DNA of 13,491 nucleotides from positions 1 to 13,491 of the forward strand of contig JAISGC010000027.1 in NCBI GenBank assembly GCA_031263295.1. The letters are read 5' to 3'. Source of the stretch: Rickettsiales bacterium (GTDB lineage Bacteria > Pseudomonadota > Alphaproteobacteria > Rs-D84). The notes under the pieces were generated by a model. The model had not been told where the DNA came from. It ran no database searches and saw only the letters and a program-made list of their open reading frames with translations. This document shows, in pieces, positions 7,804 through 13,491 of the stretch (position 1 is the stretch's first letter; each line of letters begins with the position of its first letter). The position numbers were made by a program, and so were the translations under genes.

Positions 7804-8822
7804 AGATAGATTTGCTGTATCTTTGGGTCGACGGAAACGACCCCGAATGGCGGGCGAAAAAGGACGCGGCCCTGGTCGCCGCGGGCGGCGCGCCCGCGGG
7901 CGCGGCCATCCCCGCGGCGCGGGTCGCAGCCACCGGGGAGCTGTAATATTCGCTCCGCAGCGTCGAGCGTTTCGCGCCGTGGATAAATCATATTTTCATA
8001 ATCACGGACGGCCAGCGCCCGGACTGGCTGCGCAATGACCCGCGCGTGTCTATCGTCGACCATACGGAAATTATTCCGAAGGAGCTTCTGCCCACATTTT
8101 CGAGCAACACCATCGAATTGTTCCTGCACAAGGTGCCGGGATTGTCCGAGCATTTTCTGTTCGCGAACGACGATTTCTTTTTCGGGCGGCCGGTATCGCC
8201 GGACTTTTTCTTCACCCAGGACGGCAAACCGATTGTCATAGTCGAAGACTACGCGCGGCCGCGCGCGGTGTTCGCAAAGGGCGGCGCGGCGTTGCGCAAA
8301 GGGGAAGACCTGAATATGAAGATGCAGTCGAACGCCCAGAAATACGCCTTCGACAAGACCGGCATCCGCTTTCATTGCCGGTTTAAGCACGCGTTCGAGC
8401 CCATGCGGAAATCCTATCTTGCCGAAAACATAGAGTCGGACCGCGAGATGTGGATAGCGACGACCGCCGGGACATTCCGGCGAGAATCGGCGATTATGCG
8501 CCTTGCGTATCCGCTGCTCGATTTCGGGCGCGGCCGCAATGTTCTGGTTCGCAAATACTCGCGCCGCAACGGCGCCCGGATTGCGTTCGACCCGAAGGAG
8601 AACCCGGCGATCGCGCGCGCGGTTATGGCGGTCGGCGGCGTGCTGGGCCTTCGTAAAAGCATCATAGATTCGCGGCGGCGCGGGATAATCCGCCAGCTGC
8701 GGAAACAAGAACCGGAGGCATTCTGCCTGAACTATATCGGCGCGCGCGGGGAAAAATACCGCGCCCGCGCGATGTCGTTTCTGAGCGAGATGTTTCCGAA
8801 AAAATCAAGGTATGAAAAATGA
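7800..8822 (+). pseudogene. Stealth-type polysaccharide phosphotransferase gene interrupted by an in-frame TAA
   Basis: The frame starts at an ATG overlapping the previous stop (ATGA) and runs 340 codons to a TGA that overlaps the next gene's ATG. The start KIDLLYLWVDGNDPEW matches Stealth conserved region 1. SLRSVERFAPWINHIFIITD and NDDFFFGRP match region 2, KHAFEPMRKS region 3, and the ending FPKKSRYEK region 4. Family members transfer hexose-1-phosphate to build phosphodiester-linked capsular polymers. Codon 49 (7944-7946) is TAA where the intact paralogue at 9730-10593 has lysine at the same position with no gaps before it. The other 291 codons downstream are open and motif-rich, so the lesion is recent, a sequencing error, or suppressed. 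Internal restart at the GTG at 8046 would lose region 1 and part of region 2, and so is unlikely to give an active enzyme. Confidence 0.85.
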
Positions 8823-9733
8823 AAAAAATATGGAATAAAATCACGAATCCTTTCAGACAGGCCTGTTATTTCATCAGGGACTGGCTGTGGCGCGGCACAA
8901 TCGCCGCGCTCCGGCAATTGTCGCCGCGACGAAGGGCGCCGCGGCCGGGATACCTGGCCATATGCGCCATCGCGAAAAACGAGGGGCCGTATTTCAAGGA
9001 ATGGATTGACTTCCACCGGATGCTCGGCGTCGAAAAGTTTATAATCTACGACAACGAATCCACGGACAACACCCGCGAGATTCTGGACCCGTATATAAAG
9101 GCGGGCGTCGTCGAATATATATTCTATCCCGGAATGGTGAAGCAGTTGAAGGCATACAACGACTGCCTGAAAAGGCACAGATACGACTTCCGGTGGATCG
9201 CATTCATAGACCTTGACGAGTTTCTTGTTCCGGCGGACGGCGGAACCATAACCGCATATCTTAAAAAGATGGAGCGCTTTTCGTCGGTCGAAATCAACTG
9301 GCTGTGCTATGGCTCCGGCGGGCAGAAAGAGAAGAAGCCCGGCTTTGTCATCGAGCGGTTCCGCGACCATTCGCGCCCGGGCCACGAGATAAACCAGCAC
9401 TTCAAGAATATAATCGATCCCGCGCGCGCGATTTATTTCCCAAGCGCCCACCGCGCCGCGATGGTTGCGGGAAAGGTCTGCGATTCGGTCGGAAATCCGC
9501 CCGTCCGCACGCGGTATTTCTGGATAAAGGCGCCGAAAAATCCGCCGATTATAATCGCCCACTACGCCGTGAAGTCTTACGGCGAGTTCCTGGACAAGCG
9601 CGCGCGGGGCAGGGCGCGCAAGTTGGAGCCGCACTCGGTCGGATACTTCCAAAAGTTCGATCTGAACGATGTGAAGAACGACCCGTCGATGGAAAAATTC
9701 GTCAAAGCGTTGAAGAAGATGGAACGCAAGTGA
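8819..9733 (+). CDS. GT92-like (DUF23-type) glycosyltransferase
   Basis: This 304-aa protein contains AIAKNEGPYFKEWIDFHRML at 50-69 and IIYDNESTDNT shortly after, the hallmark of GT92 / Glyco_transf_2_4 enzymes. FIDLDEFLVP places the DxD-type metal site at 131-133. The N-terminal 45 residues are basic and aromatic and may form an amphipathic membrane-associated helix; no clear transmembrane span is present. It probably adds a sugar, often galactose in characterised GT92 members, to the glycan built by this cluster. It is overlapped by four bases at both ends: ATGA with the Stealth pseudogene before it and GTGA with the intact Stealth gene after it. The start is fixed by this overlap and by length typical of bacterial members. 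Substrate is unknown. Confidence 0.85.
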   Translation: MKKIWNKITNPFRQACYFIRDWLWRGTIAALRQLSPRRRAPRPGYLAICAIAKNEGPYFKEWIDFHRMLGVEKFIIYDNESTDNTREILDPYIKAGVVEYIFYPGMVKQLKAYNDCLKRHRYDFRWIAFIDLDEFLVPADGGTITAYLKKMERFSSVEINWLCYGSGGQKEKKPGFVIERFRDHSRPGHEINQHFKNIIDPARAIYFPSAHRAAMVAGKVCDSVGNPPVRTRYFWIKAPKNPPIIIAHYAVKSYGEFLDKRARGRARKLEPHSVGYFQKFDLNDVKNDPSMEKFVKALKKMERK

Positions 9734-10593
9734 AAATAGATTTGGTCTATCTCTGGGTCGACGGCGCGGACGAAAAGTGGCGCGCGAAAAAGGACGCGGC
9801 GCTGCGGCGGCTCGGCCGCGCGGTGCCCGCGCATTCCAAAGCGGGCCGCCTGTTCGACGACGGCGGCGAATTGAAGTTTTCGCTCCGCAGCGTCGCGCGC
9901 TTCGCGCCCTGGATAAACCATATCTATATCATAACGGACGGCCAGCGCCCGAAATGGCTGGCGACGAATCCGCGCGTGTCGGTTATCGACCACAAGAATA
10001 TTATTCCGAAGGAATTGCTGCCCACATTCAACTCGAATATGATTGAGTTTTTCATTCATAAAATCCCGGGGCTGTCCGAGCATTTTCTGTATAGCAACGA
10101 CGATATGTTTTTCGGGCGGCCCGCGACGCCGGATATGTTTTTCGACGACGCGGGGCGGCCGATAGTCCTGATGGGCCGGGGCGGGGCGCGCGACCGCGGA
10201 ATATTCAGCGATACCTGCGAGAACGCATTGCGCTATGCGGGCGCCGCGGGCTGGCGGTTCAAGCACGCGATAGAGCCGATGCGAAAATCCGATATGGAGG
10301 CCGTCATCGATGCGGACTATGAAACATTCCGCCGGACGACATTCACGCCGTTTCGCGAGAGAACGAATATTCAGAGAATGGTCATAGGCCTTGCGAACCG
10401 GGCCGGCGGACGCGGAATCATTCGCGAATGCCGCCGCGATGACTGCAAGAATATCTGGTCGCTGGGCTGGAATATGATGACGGGAATGCCGCGGACATTC
10501 TGCATAAACGGGACCACGCCGCTGAACTCGTTCCGCCGGAATCTGCCCGCGATGCGGCGGCTGTTTCCCGATAAGTCGGAGTTCGAGAAGTGA
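9730..10593 (+). CDS. Stealth family capsular polysaccharide phosphotransferase (intact copy)
   Basis: This is a 287-aa protein starting at a GTG that overlaps the upstream TGA (GTGA), with GGA seven bases before it. Region 1 is KIDLVYLWVDG (2-12). Region 2 spans about 46-139 and includes SLRSVARFAPWINHIYIITD and SNDDMFFGRP (122-131). Region 3 includes KHAIEPMRKS (178-187), and the C-terminus ends FPDKSEFEK like region 4. Stealth enzymes move sugar-1-phosphate from a nucleotide-sugar onto an acceptor sugar, giving phosphodiester-linked polymers; the acidic residues of region 2 (NDD) are likely catalytic. It is a diverged paralogue of the broken gene at 7800-8822 and may compensate for it, although the C-terminal halves differ enough that acceptor use could differ. 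It is the last gene of the overlapping operon, followed by hairpin element B. Confidence 0.9.
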   Translation: MKIDLVYLWVDGADEKWRAKKDAALRRLGRAVPAHSKAGRLFDDGGELKFSLRSVARFAPWINHIYIITDGQRPKWLATNPRVSVIDHKNIIPKELLPTFNSNMIEFFIHKIPGLSEHFLYSNDDMFFGRPATPDMFFDDAGRPIVLMGRGGARDRGIFSDTCENALRYAGAAGWRFKHAIEPMRKSDMEAVIDADYETFRRTTFTPFRERTNIQRMVIGLANRAGGRGIIRECRRDDCKNIWSLGWNMMTGMPRTFCINGTTPLNSFRRNLPAMRRLFPDKSEFEK

Positions 10594-10598
10594 GTGAG

Positions 10599-10740
10599 GC
10601 GCAATTCCCCTTCCCAAAGGGAAGGGGTGGCATCGGCCGCAGGCCGATGACGGGGTAGGGGTAAAATAATTTTTATTTCCACTACCCCGTCTGCTCGCTT
10701 CGCTCGCAGCCACCCCTTCGCCAGCGAAGGGGAATTGCGC
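10599..10740. repeat. Nested multi-hairpin palindromic element (element B)
   Basis: The ends 10599-10613 (GCGCAATTCCCCTTC) and 10726-10740 are perfect 15-bp inverted repeats. Inside are local hairpins: 10607-10627 (perfect 9-bp arms, loop AAA), 10631-10649 (perfect 8-bp arms, loop GCA), 10649-10691 (perfect 10-bp arms GACGGGGTAG around an AT-rich centre) and 10713-10732 (perfect 9-bp arms). As in element A, the outer arms can pair locally or with each other. It begins six bases after the TGA at 10591-10593. The GC-rich stem wording resembles dispersed REP/MITE-like intergenic repeats. It may terminate the upstream operon or protect its 3' end, but no clean stem plus U-tract is visible on the plus strand. 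Confidence 0.85.
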
Positions 10741-10775
10741 TCTGGAATAATCGCTTAAATTGAAAGGAAAAGAAT

Positions 10776-11528
10776 ATGCCGAAAATTATCATTTCTTTAA
10801 CCAGTTTTCCCGCGCGGATAAATATTGTTCCGAAAGTTGTCAAACGCCTGCTGCGCCAGCGGGCGCGGGCGGATCTGGTCGCGCTTTATTTGGTGGAGCA
10901 GCAATTTCCGGGCCACGCCTTGCCCGCCGAGCTGACGGCGCTGGCCGCAGACCCGCGGTTTCAGATTCGCTGGAAGTCGGGCGATTTGCGCGGATATGAC
11001 AAGCTGATTCCGGCGCTTTCGGACTTTCCCGACGACATAATAATAACATTCGACGACGATCAGAAATACGCGCGGTCGGTTCTGGGCAAGCTTCTGCGCG
11101 CGCATCGCCGTTATCCGCGGTGCGTGATTTGCAACCGGGCGCGCCTGATGCGTTATCCCGAGCGCTATAAAAACTGGCCTATATTGCGCGGGCTGCGGCG
11201 CCTGCGGCATCTGGCCCCGGCGTTCGATATTGTGCCGACCGGCATAGGCGGCGTGCTCTATCCGCCGCGCAGCCTGATGCGGACCGATGTTTTGCGCGAT
11301 TTGGCGCCGACGACGGACGATTTGTGGTTCTGGACGATGGCGGTGCGCAACGGGACGAAGATAAAGCAGACCTGGAACGGAACCTGGCGGCCGCACGACT
11401 TTGCGGACAGCCAGACGGCGGGAACGCTCCGGTTCGAGAATGTCCAGCACGGCGCCGACGGGAACGATACGGCGATGAAAAAACTTGTTGAAAACTATGG
11501 ATTGAAATTGTCCGATAATTTAGTATAA
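10776..11528 (+). CDS. Putative GT-A type glycosyltransferase
   Basis: This 250-aa protein begins KIIISLTSFPARI and carries GYDKLIPAL (73-81), then IIITFDDDQKY with DDD at 93-95 as the likely metal and nucleotide-sugar site. GIGGVLYPP (156-164) and TTDDLWFW (179-186) resemble the acceptor and catalytic part seen in small glycosyltransferases from surface-polysaccharide loci. I cannot assign a CAZy family with confidence. AAAGGA seven bases before the ATG gives a clear ribosome site. It follows the Stealth operon after element B, so it may be a separate transcript in the same glycan pathway. No convincing promoter of its own is visible; AATAAT at 10746-10751 is a weak -10 candidate. The TAA stop lies inside the next gene's -10 box. 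Cytosolic, no membrane segment. Confidence 0.75.
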   Translation: MPKIIISLTSFPARINIVPKVVKRLLRQRARADLVALYLVEQQFPGHALPAELTALAADPRFQIRWKSGDLRGYDKLIPALSDFPDDIIITFDDDQKYARSVLGKLLRAHRRYPRCVICNRARLMRYPERYKNWPILRGLRRLRHLAPAFDIVPTGIGGVLYPPRSLMRTDVLRDLAPTTDDLWFWTMAVRNGTKIKQTWNGTWRPHDFADSQTAGTLRFENVQHGADGNDTAMKKLVENYGLKLSDNLV

Positions 11529-11529
11529 T
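11502..11529 (+). promoter_or_regulatory. Near-consensus sigma-70 promoter of the OlsB-like gene, leaderless layout
   Basis: TTGAAA at 11502-11507 is followed after 16 nt by a perfect TATAAT at 11524-11529. The promoter sits in the last codons of the upstream glycosyltransferase, and that gene's TAA (11526-11528) is inside the -10 box. The ATG of the next gene is at 11539, nine bases beyond the box, so RNA should begin within about three bases of the start codon. No Shine-Dalgarno precedes the ATG. Confidence 0.7.
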
Positions 11530-11538
11530 TTCCCAACT

Positions 11539-12474
11539 ATGGCAATAAAGGTCAGAGATTACACGGTTCGCCAGGCGCGGACCAAGGAAGAAAAGCGTGG
11601 ATTGCGCAGGCTTCGCTATCGCGTGTTCGTCGAGGAAGAGGGCGCGGCGGCCGACGAGGAAATGCGCGCGCTCGGCGAAGAATACGACATTTACGACCTG
11701 TTCGCCGACTATATGATTGTGCTGCACAAGAATAAAATCGTCGGAACCTATCGCATCATAGACCGCGCGGCGGCCGAGAAAACCGGCGGATTTTATACCG
11801 AAACCGAGTTCAACATCTCGAAAATCAAGCACATCGCGGGCAATATCGCCGAGATGTCGCGCGCCTGCGTGGACAAGGAATATCGCGAGGACGCGCTGGT
11901 TATGCGGATGCTGTGGATGGGCTTGGCCGAGTATGTATTGCGCAATAAAATCAAGGTCCTGTTCGGCACTGCGTCCTGGGTCGGCAAAAATCCGGTCGAT
12001 TCGGCGATGGCGATTTCGGACCTTTACTATAACCATCTGGCGCCGCCGAACCTGCGGGCCGAGGTTGTCGCGGACAAGATGGCAGGGGGCATCGACCGGC
12101 GTTTGAGCCAGATGAAGATTCTGCCGCGCGCGTTCGTGGACCCGTCGAAGGCCGCGCTGCAAAGGACGCCGCTTATCAAGGGATACCTGCGATTGGGCGC
12201 GACATTCGGGCGCGGGGTCTTCATCGACGCGCCGTTCAATTCATACGATGTCTTCGTGATTTTGCAGACGAAAAAAATCGCGGCGGCGTATCAGAGCCGG
12301 TTCGCGGGCTCGCCGGACGCGTTCGCGCATCTGGGCCTGCGCCCCAGCGCGTTCAAGTTCTTCGCAAAGCTGATAATGTCGCCGATAACGCTCGCGGCGG
12401 GATTGGCGCGGTTCCTGCTGACGGAAGAGGACGCCGACGATGCGGAGGCTGTGGAGGATAATTTTAATGACTAA
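11539..12474 (+). CDS. olsB: OlsB-like L-ornithine N-alpha-acyltransferase (GNAT superfamily)
   Basis: This 311-aa protein matches the Acetyltransf_5 / OlsB pattern: LRYRVFVEEEGA at 24-36, VGTYRI at 68-73, GFYTETEFN at 84-92, EMSRACVD at 105-112, and LYYNHLAPP at 162-170. OlsB transfers a 3-hydroxyacyl chain from acyl carrier protein to ornithine, giving lyso-ornithine lipid, the first step of ornithine-lipid synthesis at the inner membrane. The C-terminal 120 residues exceed the GNAT core and end in an acidic tail (TEEDADDAEAVEDNFND). No OlsA-type second acyltransferase is adjacent in the window, so the exact amino acid acceptor is not certain. The start has no Shine-Dalgarno and depends on the leaderless promoter. 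The last codons and TAA form part of the left arm of the 12462-12553 palindrome. Confidence 0.75.
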   Translation: MAIKVRDYTVRQARTKEEKRGLRRLRYRVFVEEEGAAADEEMRALGEEYDIYDLFADYMIVLHKNKIVGTYRIIDRAAAEKTGGFYTETEFNISKIKHIAGNIAEMSRACVDKEYREDALVMRMLWMGLAEYVLRNKIKVLFGTASWVGKNPVDSAMAISDLYYNHLAPPNLRAEVVADKMAGGIDRRLSQMKILPRAFVDPSKAALQRTPLIKGYLRLGATFGRGVFIDAPFNSYDVFVILQTKKIAAAYQSRFAGSPDAFAHLGLRPSAFKFFAKLIMSPITLAAGLARFLLTEEDADDAEAVEDNFND

Positions 12475-12553
12475 TGACTAATAACTAATGTCTAATTACT
12501 AATTGGCGCTCATTAGAAATTAGTCATTAGTTATTAGTCATTAGTCATTAAAA
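12462..12553. repeat. AT-rich heptad-repeat palindrome (element C)
   Basis: The arms 12462-12503 and 12512-12553 are 42 bases each and pair at 40 positions; the mismatches are 12491/12524 (T/T) and 12498/12517 (A/A). The loop is the 8-nt TGGCGCTC. The right arm consists of six tandem heptads of the form ATTAGNN (mostly ATTAGTC), the last degraded to ATTAAAA; the left arm carries the complement. It starts within the final codons of the OlsB-like gene. Flanking T-run on the left and A-run on the right are not a classical one-way terminator, though a stem this long could stop transcription or block 3' exonucleases. It fills most of the 117-bp gap before the next gene. Confidence 0.9.
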
Positions 12554-12591
12554 AATAGATAGTGCATTACAGAAAAATAAAGGTGTTAAAA

Positions 12592-13491
12592 TTGTTCGCT
12601 GAAAAGTTTCTTAAAAAATCAACCTTCGATTCATACGAGGATTATATCGCGCACGGGGTGCCGATGGTGCCCGAAGGCTTTAATTTCGGATACGACGCGC
12701 TGGACGAAATCGCGAAGAAAACGCCGGACGCATTGGCCGTGCTTTGGACCAACGACGCGGGCGAAAAGAAGGAAATATCGTTCCGCGAATTGTCCGAGAT
12801 GTCGAACAAGATGGCCAATGTCCTGACCGCGCGGGGATTCCAAAAGGGCGACGCGATGCTGCTGTTTATGCGGCGGCGCTGGGAATACTGGGTGCTGATG
12901 ATGGCGGCGCACAAGCTCGGCGTCATTCCGATTCCGTCGACCAACCAATTGAAGGCGCACGATATTGAATACCGGATGAATATGTCCGGGGCCAAGGCCG
13001 CGGTCGCGTTCGACGACGGCTATATTATGGCGGAACTGACCGCGGCCAAAGTCCGCGTTATAAATATCTTGGACCTCGACAACGAGTGCCGCACCGCGGC
13101 AAAGACTTTCGACCGCATTCCGAACAAGAACACGGACACGATGGTGATTTATTTCACCAGCGGCACAACCGGAATGCCGAAGATGGTCGCGCACGATTTC
13201 ACATATCCGCTCGGACACATCAACACCGCCGTTTTCTGGCAGCAGTTGAAGGACGGCGATTTGCACTTTACTCTGTCGGAATCGGGCTGGGCGAAATGCA
13301 GCTGGGGAAAAATGTATGGCCAATGGCTGGCGGGCGCGTCGGTGTTCGTCTATGACTTCGGCGGAAAGTTTCCGGCGGATGCGCTCTTGAAAGTTCTCGC
13401 CGACAACAAGGTCGATTCATTCTGCGCGCCGCCGACGGTCTATAAGATGATGATAAGGGAGGAAATCGCCGCGGCCAATCTTAAAAATATA
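12592..13491 (+). CDS. ACSM-like AMP-forming acyl-CoA synthetase (5' part, runs off the window)
   Basis: There are 300 codons without a stop up to the window edge; family members are usually about 550 aa. YFTSGTTGMPK at 187-197 is the phosphate-binding loop of ANL adenylating enzymes. LSESGWAKCSWGKMYGQWLA and FCAPPTVYK follow in the order seen in medium-chain/ACSM-type acyl-CoA synthetases. The enzyme would activate a fatty or other carboxylic acid to the acyl-AMP and then the CoA thioester in the cytosol. The catalytic C-terminal lysine lies beyond the window. I favour the TTG at 12592 because AAAGG lies eight bases upstream; in-frame GTG codons at 12583 and 12562 are alternatives. It follows the OlsB-like gene on the same strand but is separated by the large palindrome, so cotranscription is doubtful. 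Confidence 0.85.
   Translation, partial: MFAEKFLKKSTFDSYEDYIAHGVPMVPEGFNFGYDALDEIAKKTPDALAVLWTNDAGEKKEISFRELSEMSNKMANVLTARGFQKGDAMLLFMRRRWEYWVLMMAAHKLGVIPIPSTNQLKAHDIEYRMNMSGAKAAVAFDDGYIMAELTAAKVRVINILDLDNECRTAAKTFDRIPNKNTDTMVIYFTSGTTGMPKMVAHDFTYPLGHINTAVFWQQLKDGDLHFTLSESGWAKCSWGKMYGQWLAGASVFVYDFGGKFPADALLKVLADNKVDSFCAPPTVYKMMIREEIAAANLKNI

Noticed and set aside
7944..7946. Programmed recoding or a reassigned stop codon
   Set aside because: TAA ends other genes here, no recoding structure or consistent reuse is visible, and a point mutation explains it more simply.
7560..8708. A 382-codon open frame on the minus strand antisense to the first Stealth gene
   Set aside because: It has no family motif, lies across two well-recognised plus-strand genes, and long antisense frames are expected in GC-rich coding sequence with few stop codons.
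9577..10713. A 378-codon minus-strand open frame opposite the second Stealth gene and into element B
   Set aside because: The composition is Arg/Ala/Pro-rich without recognisable domains, and it mirrors the Stealth coding strand; it even starts inside the palindrome.
11179..12162. A 327-codon minus-strand open frame spanning the OlsB-like gene
   Set aside because: It crosses two confident plus-strand genes and the 11524-11529 promoter, and shows no known motif.
12462..12553. CRISPR array
   Set aside because: The repeats are only 7 bases, have no spacers, and are arranged as a palindrome.

Overview
The window is GC-rich coding sequence (well over half G+C by eye), with AT-rich sequence confined to the gaps between transcription units. 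The gene content suggests an alphaproteobacterium: an OlsB-type ornithine acyltransferase, a membrane-anchored coiled-coil protein of a kind I associate with that class, and clustered Stealth-type polysaccharide genes. It looks like chromosome of an uncultured or host-associated lineage. The assignment is tentative, because there is no rRNA, tRNA or housekeeping marker to confirm it. No gene-free stretch exceeds 300 bases.

Left part (1-6951), minus strand. A 150-bp set of nested hairpins (1-150), which probably also terminates transcription, lies beyond the 3' end of a 1590-codon gene (164-4936). That gene joins an N-terminal M48-like zinc metallopeptidase to a C-terminal ABC1/UbiB-type kinase-like domain that has lost key catalytic residues, with about 950 unassigned residues between them. 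Upstream of it, on the same strand, is a gene for a single-pass membrane protein with a very long coiled coil and a conserved-looking C-terminal domain (4997-6874). A 77-bp divergent promoter region separates this side from the next operon.

Middle part (6952-11528), plus strand. Four genes are joined by successive 4-base stop/start overlaps: a family-2 glycosyltransferase, a Stealth-type polysaccharide phosphotransferase gene broken by one in-frame TAA, a GT92-like glycosyltransferase, and an intact Stealth paralogue. After a second nested-hairpin element (10599-10740) comes another putative glycosyltransferase (10776-11528). Together these would build a surface or capsular glycan with phosphodiester-linked sugars. 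No flippase, polymerase or export gene is in view.

Right part (11539-13491), plus strand. An OlsB-like N-acyltransferase gene has a near-consensus promoter whose -10 box covers the upstream gene's stop codon and lies so close to the ATG that the mRNA should be essentially leaderless. Its 3' end runs into a 92-bp AT-rich palindrome made of heptad repeats. The window ends inside an ACSM-like acyl-CoA synthetase gene. The most novel items are the peptidase/pseudokinase fusion and the three different large palindromes placed at transcription-unit ends.
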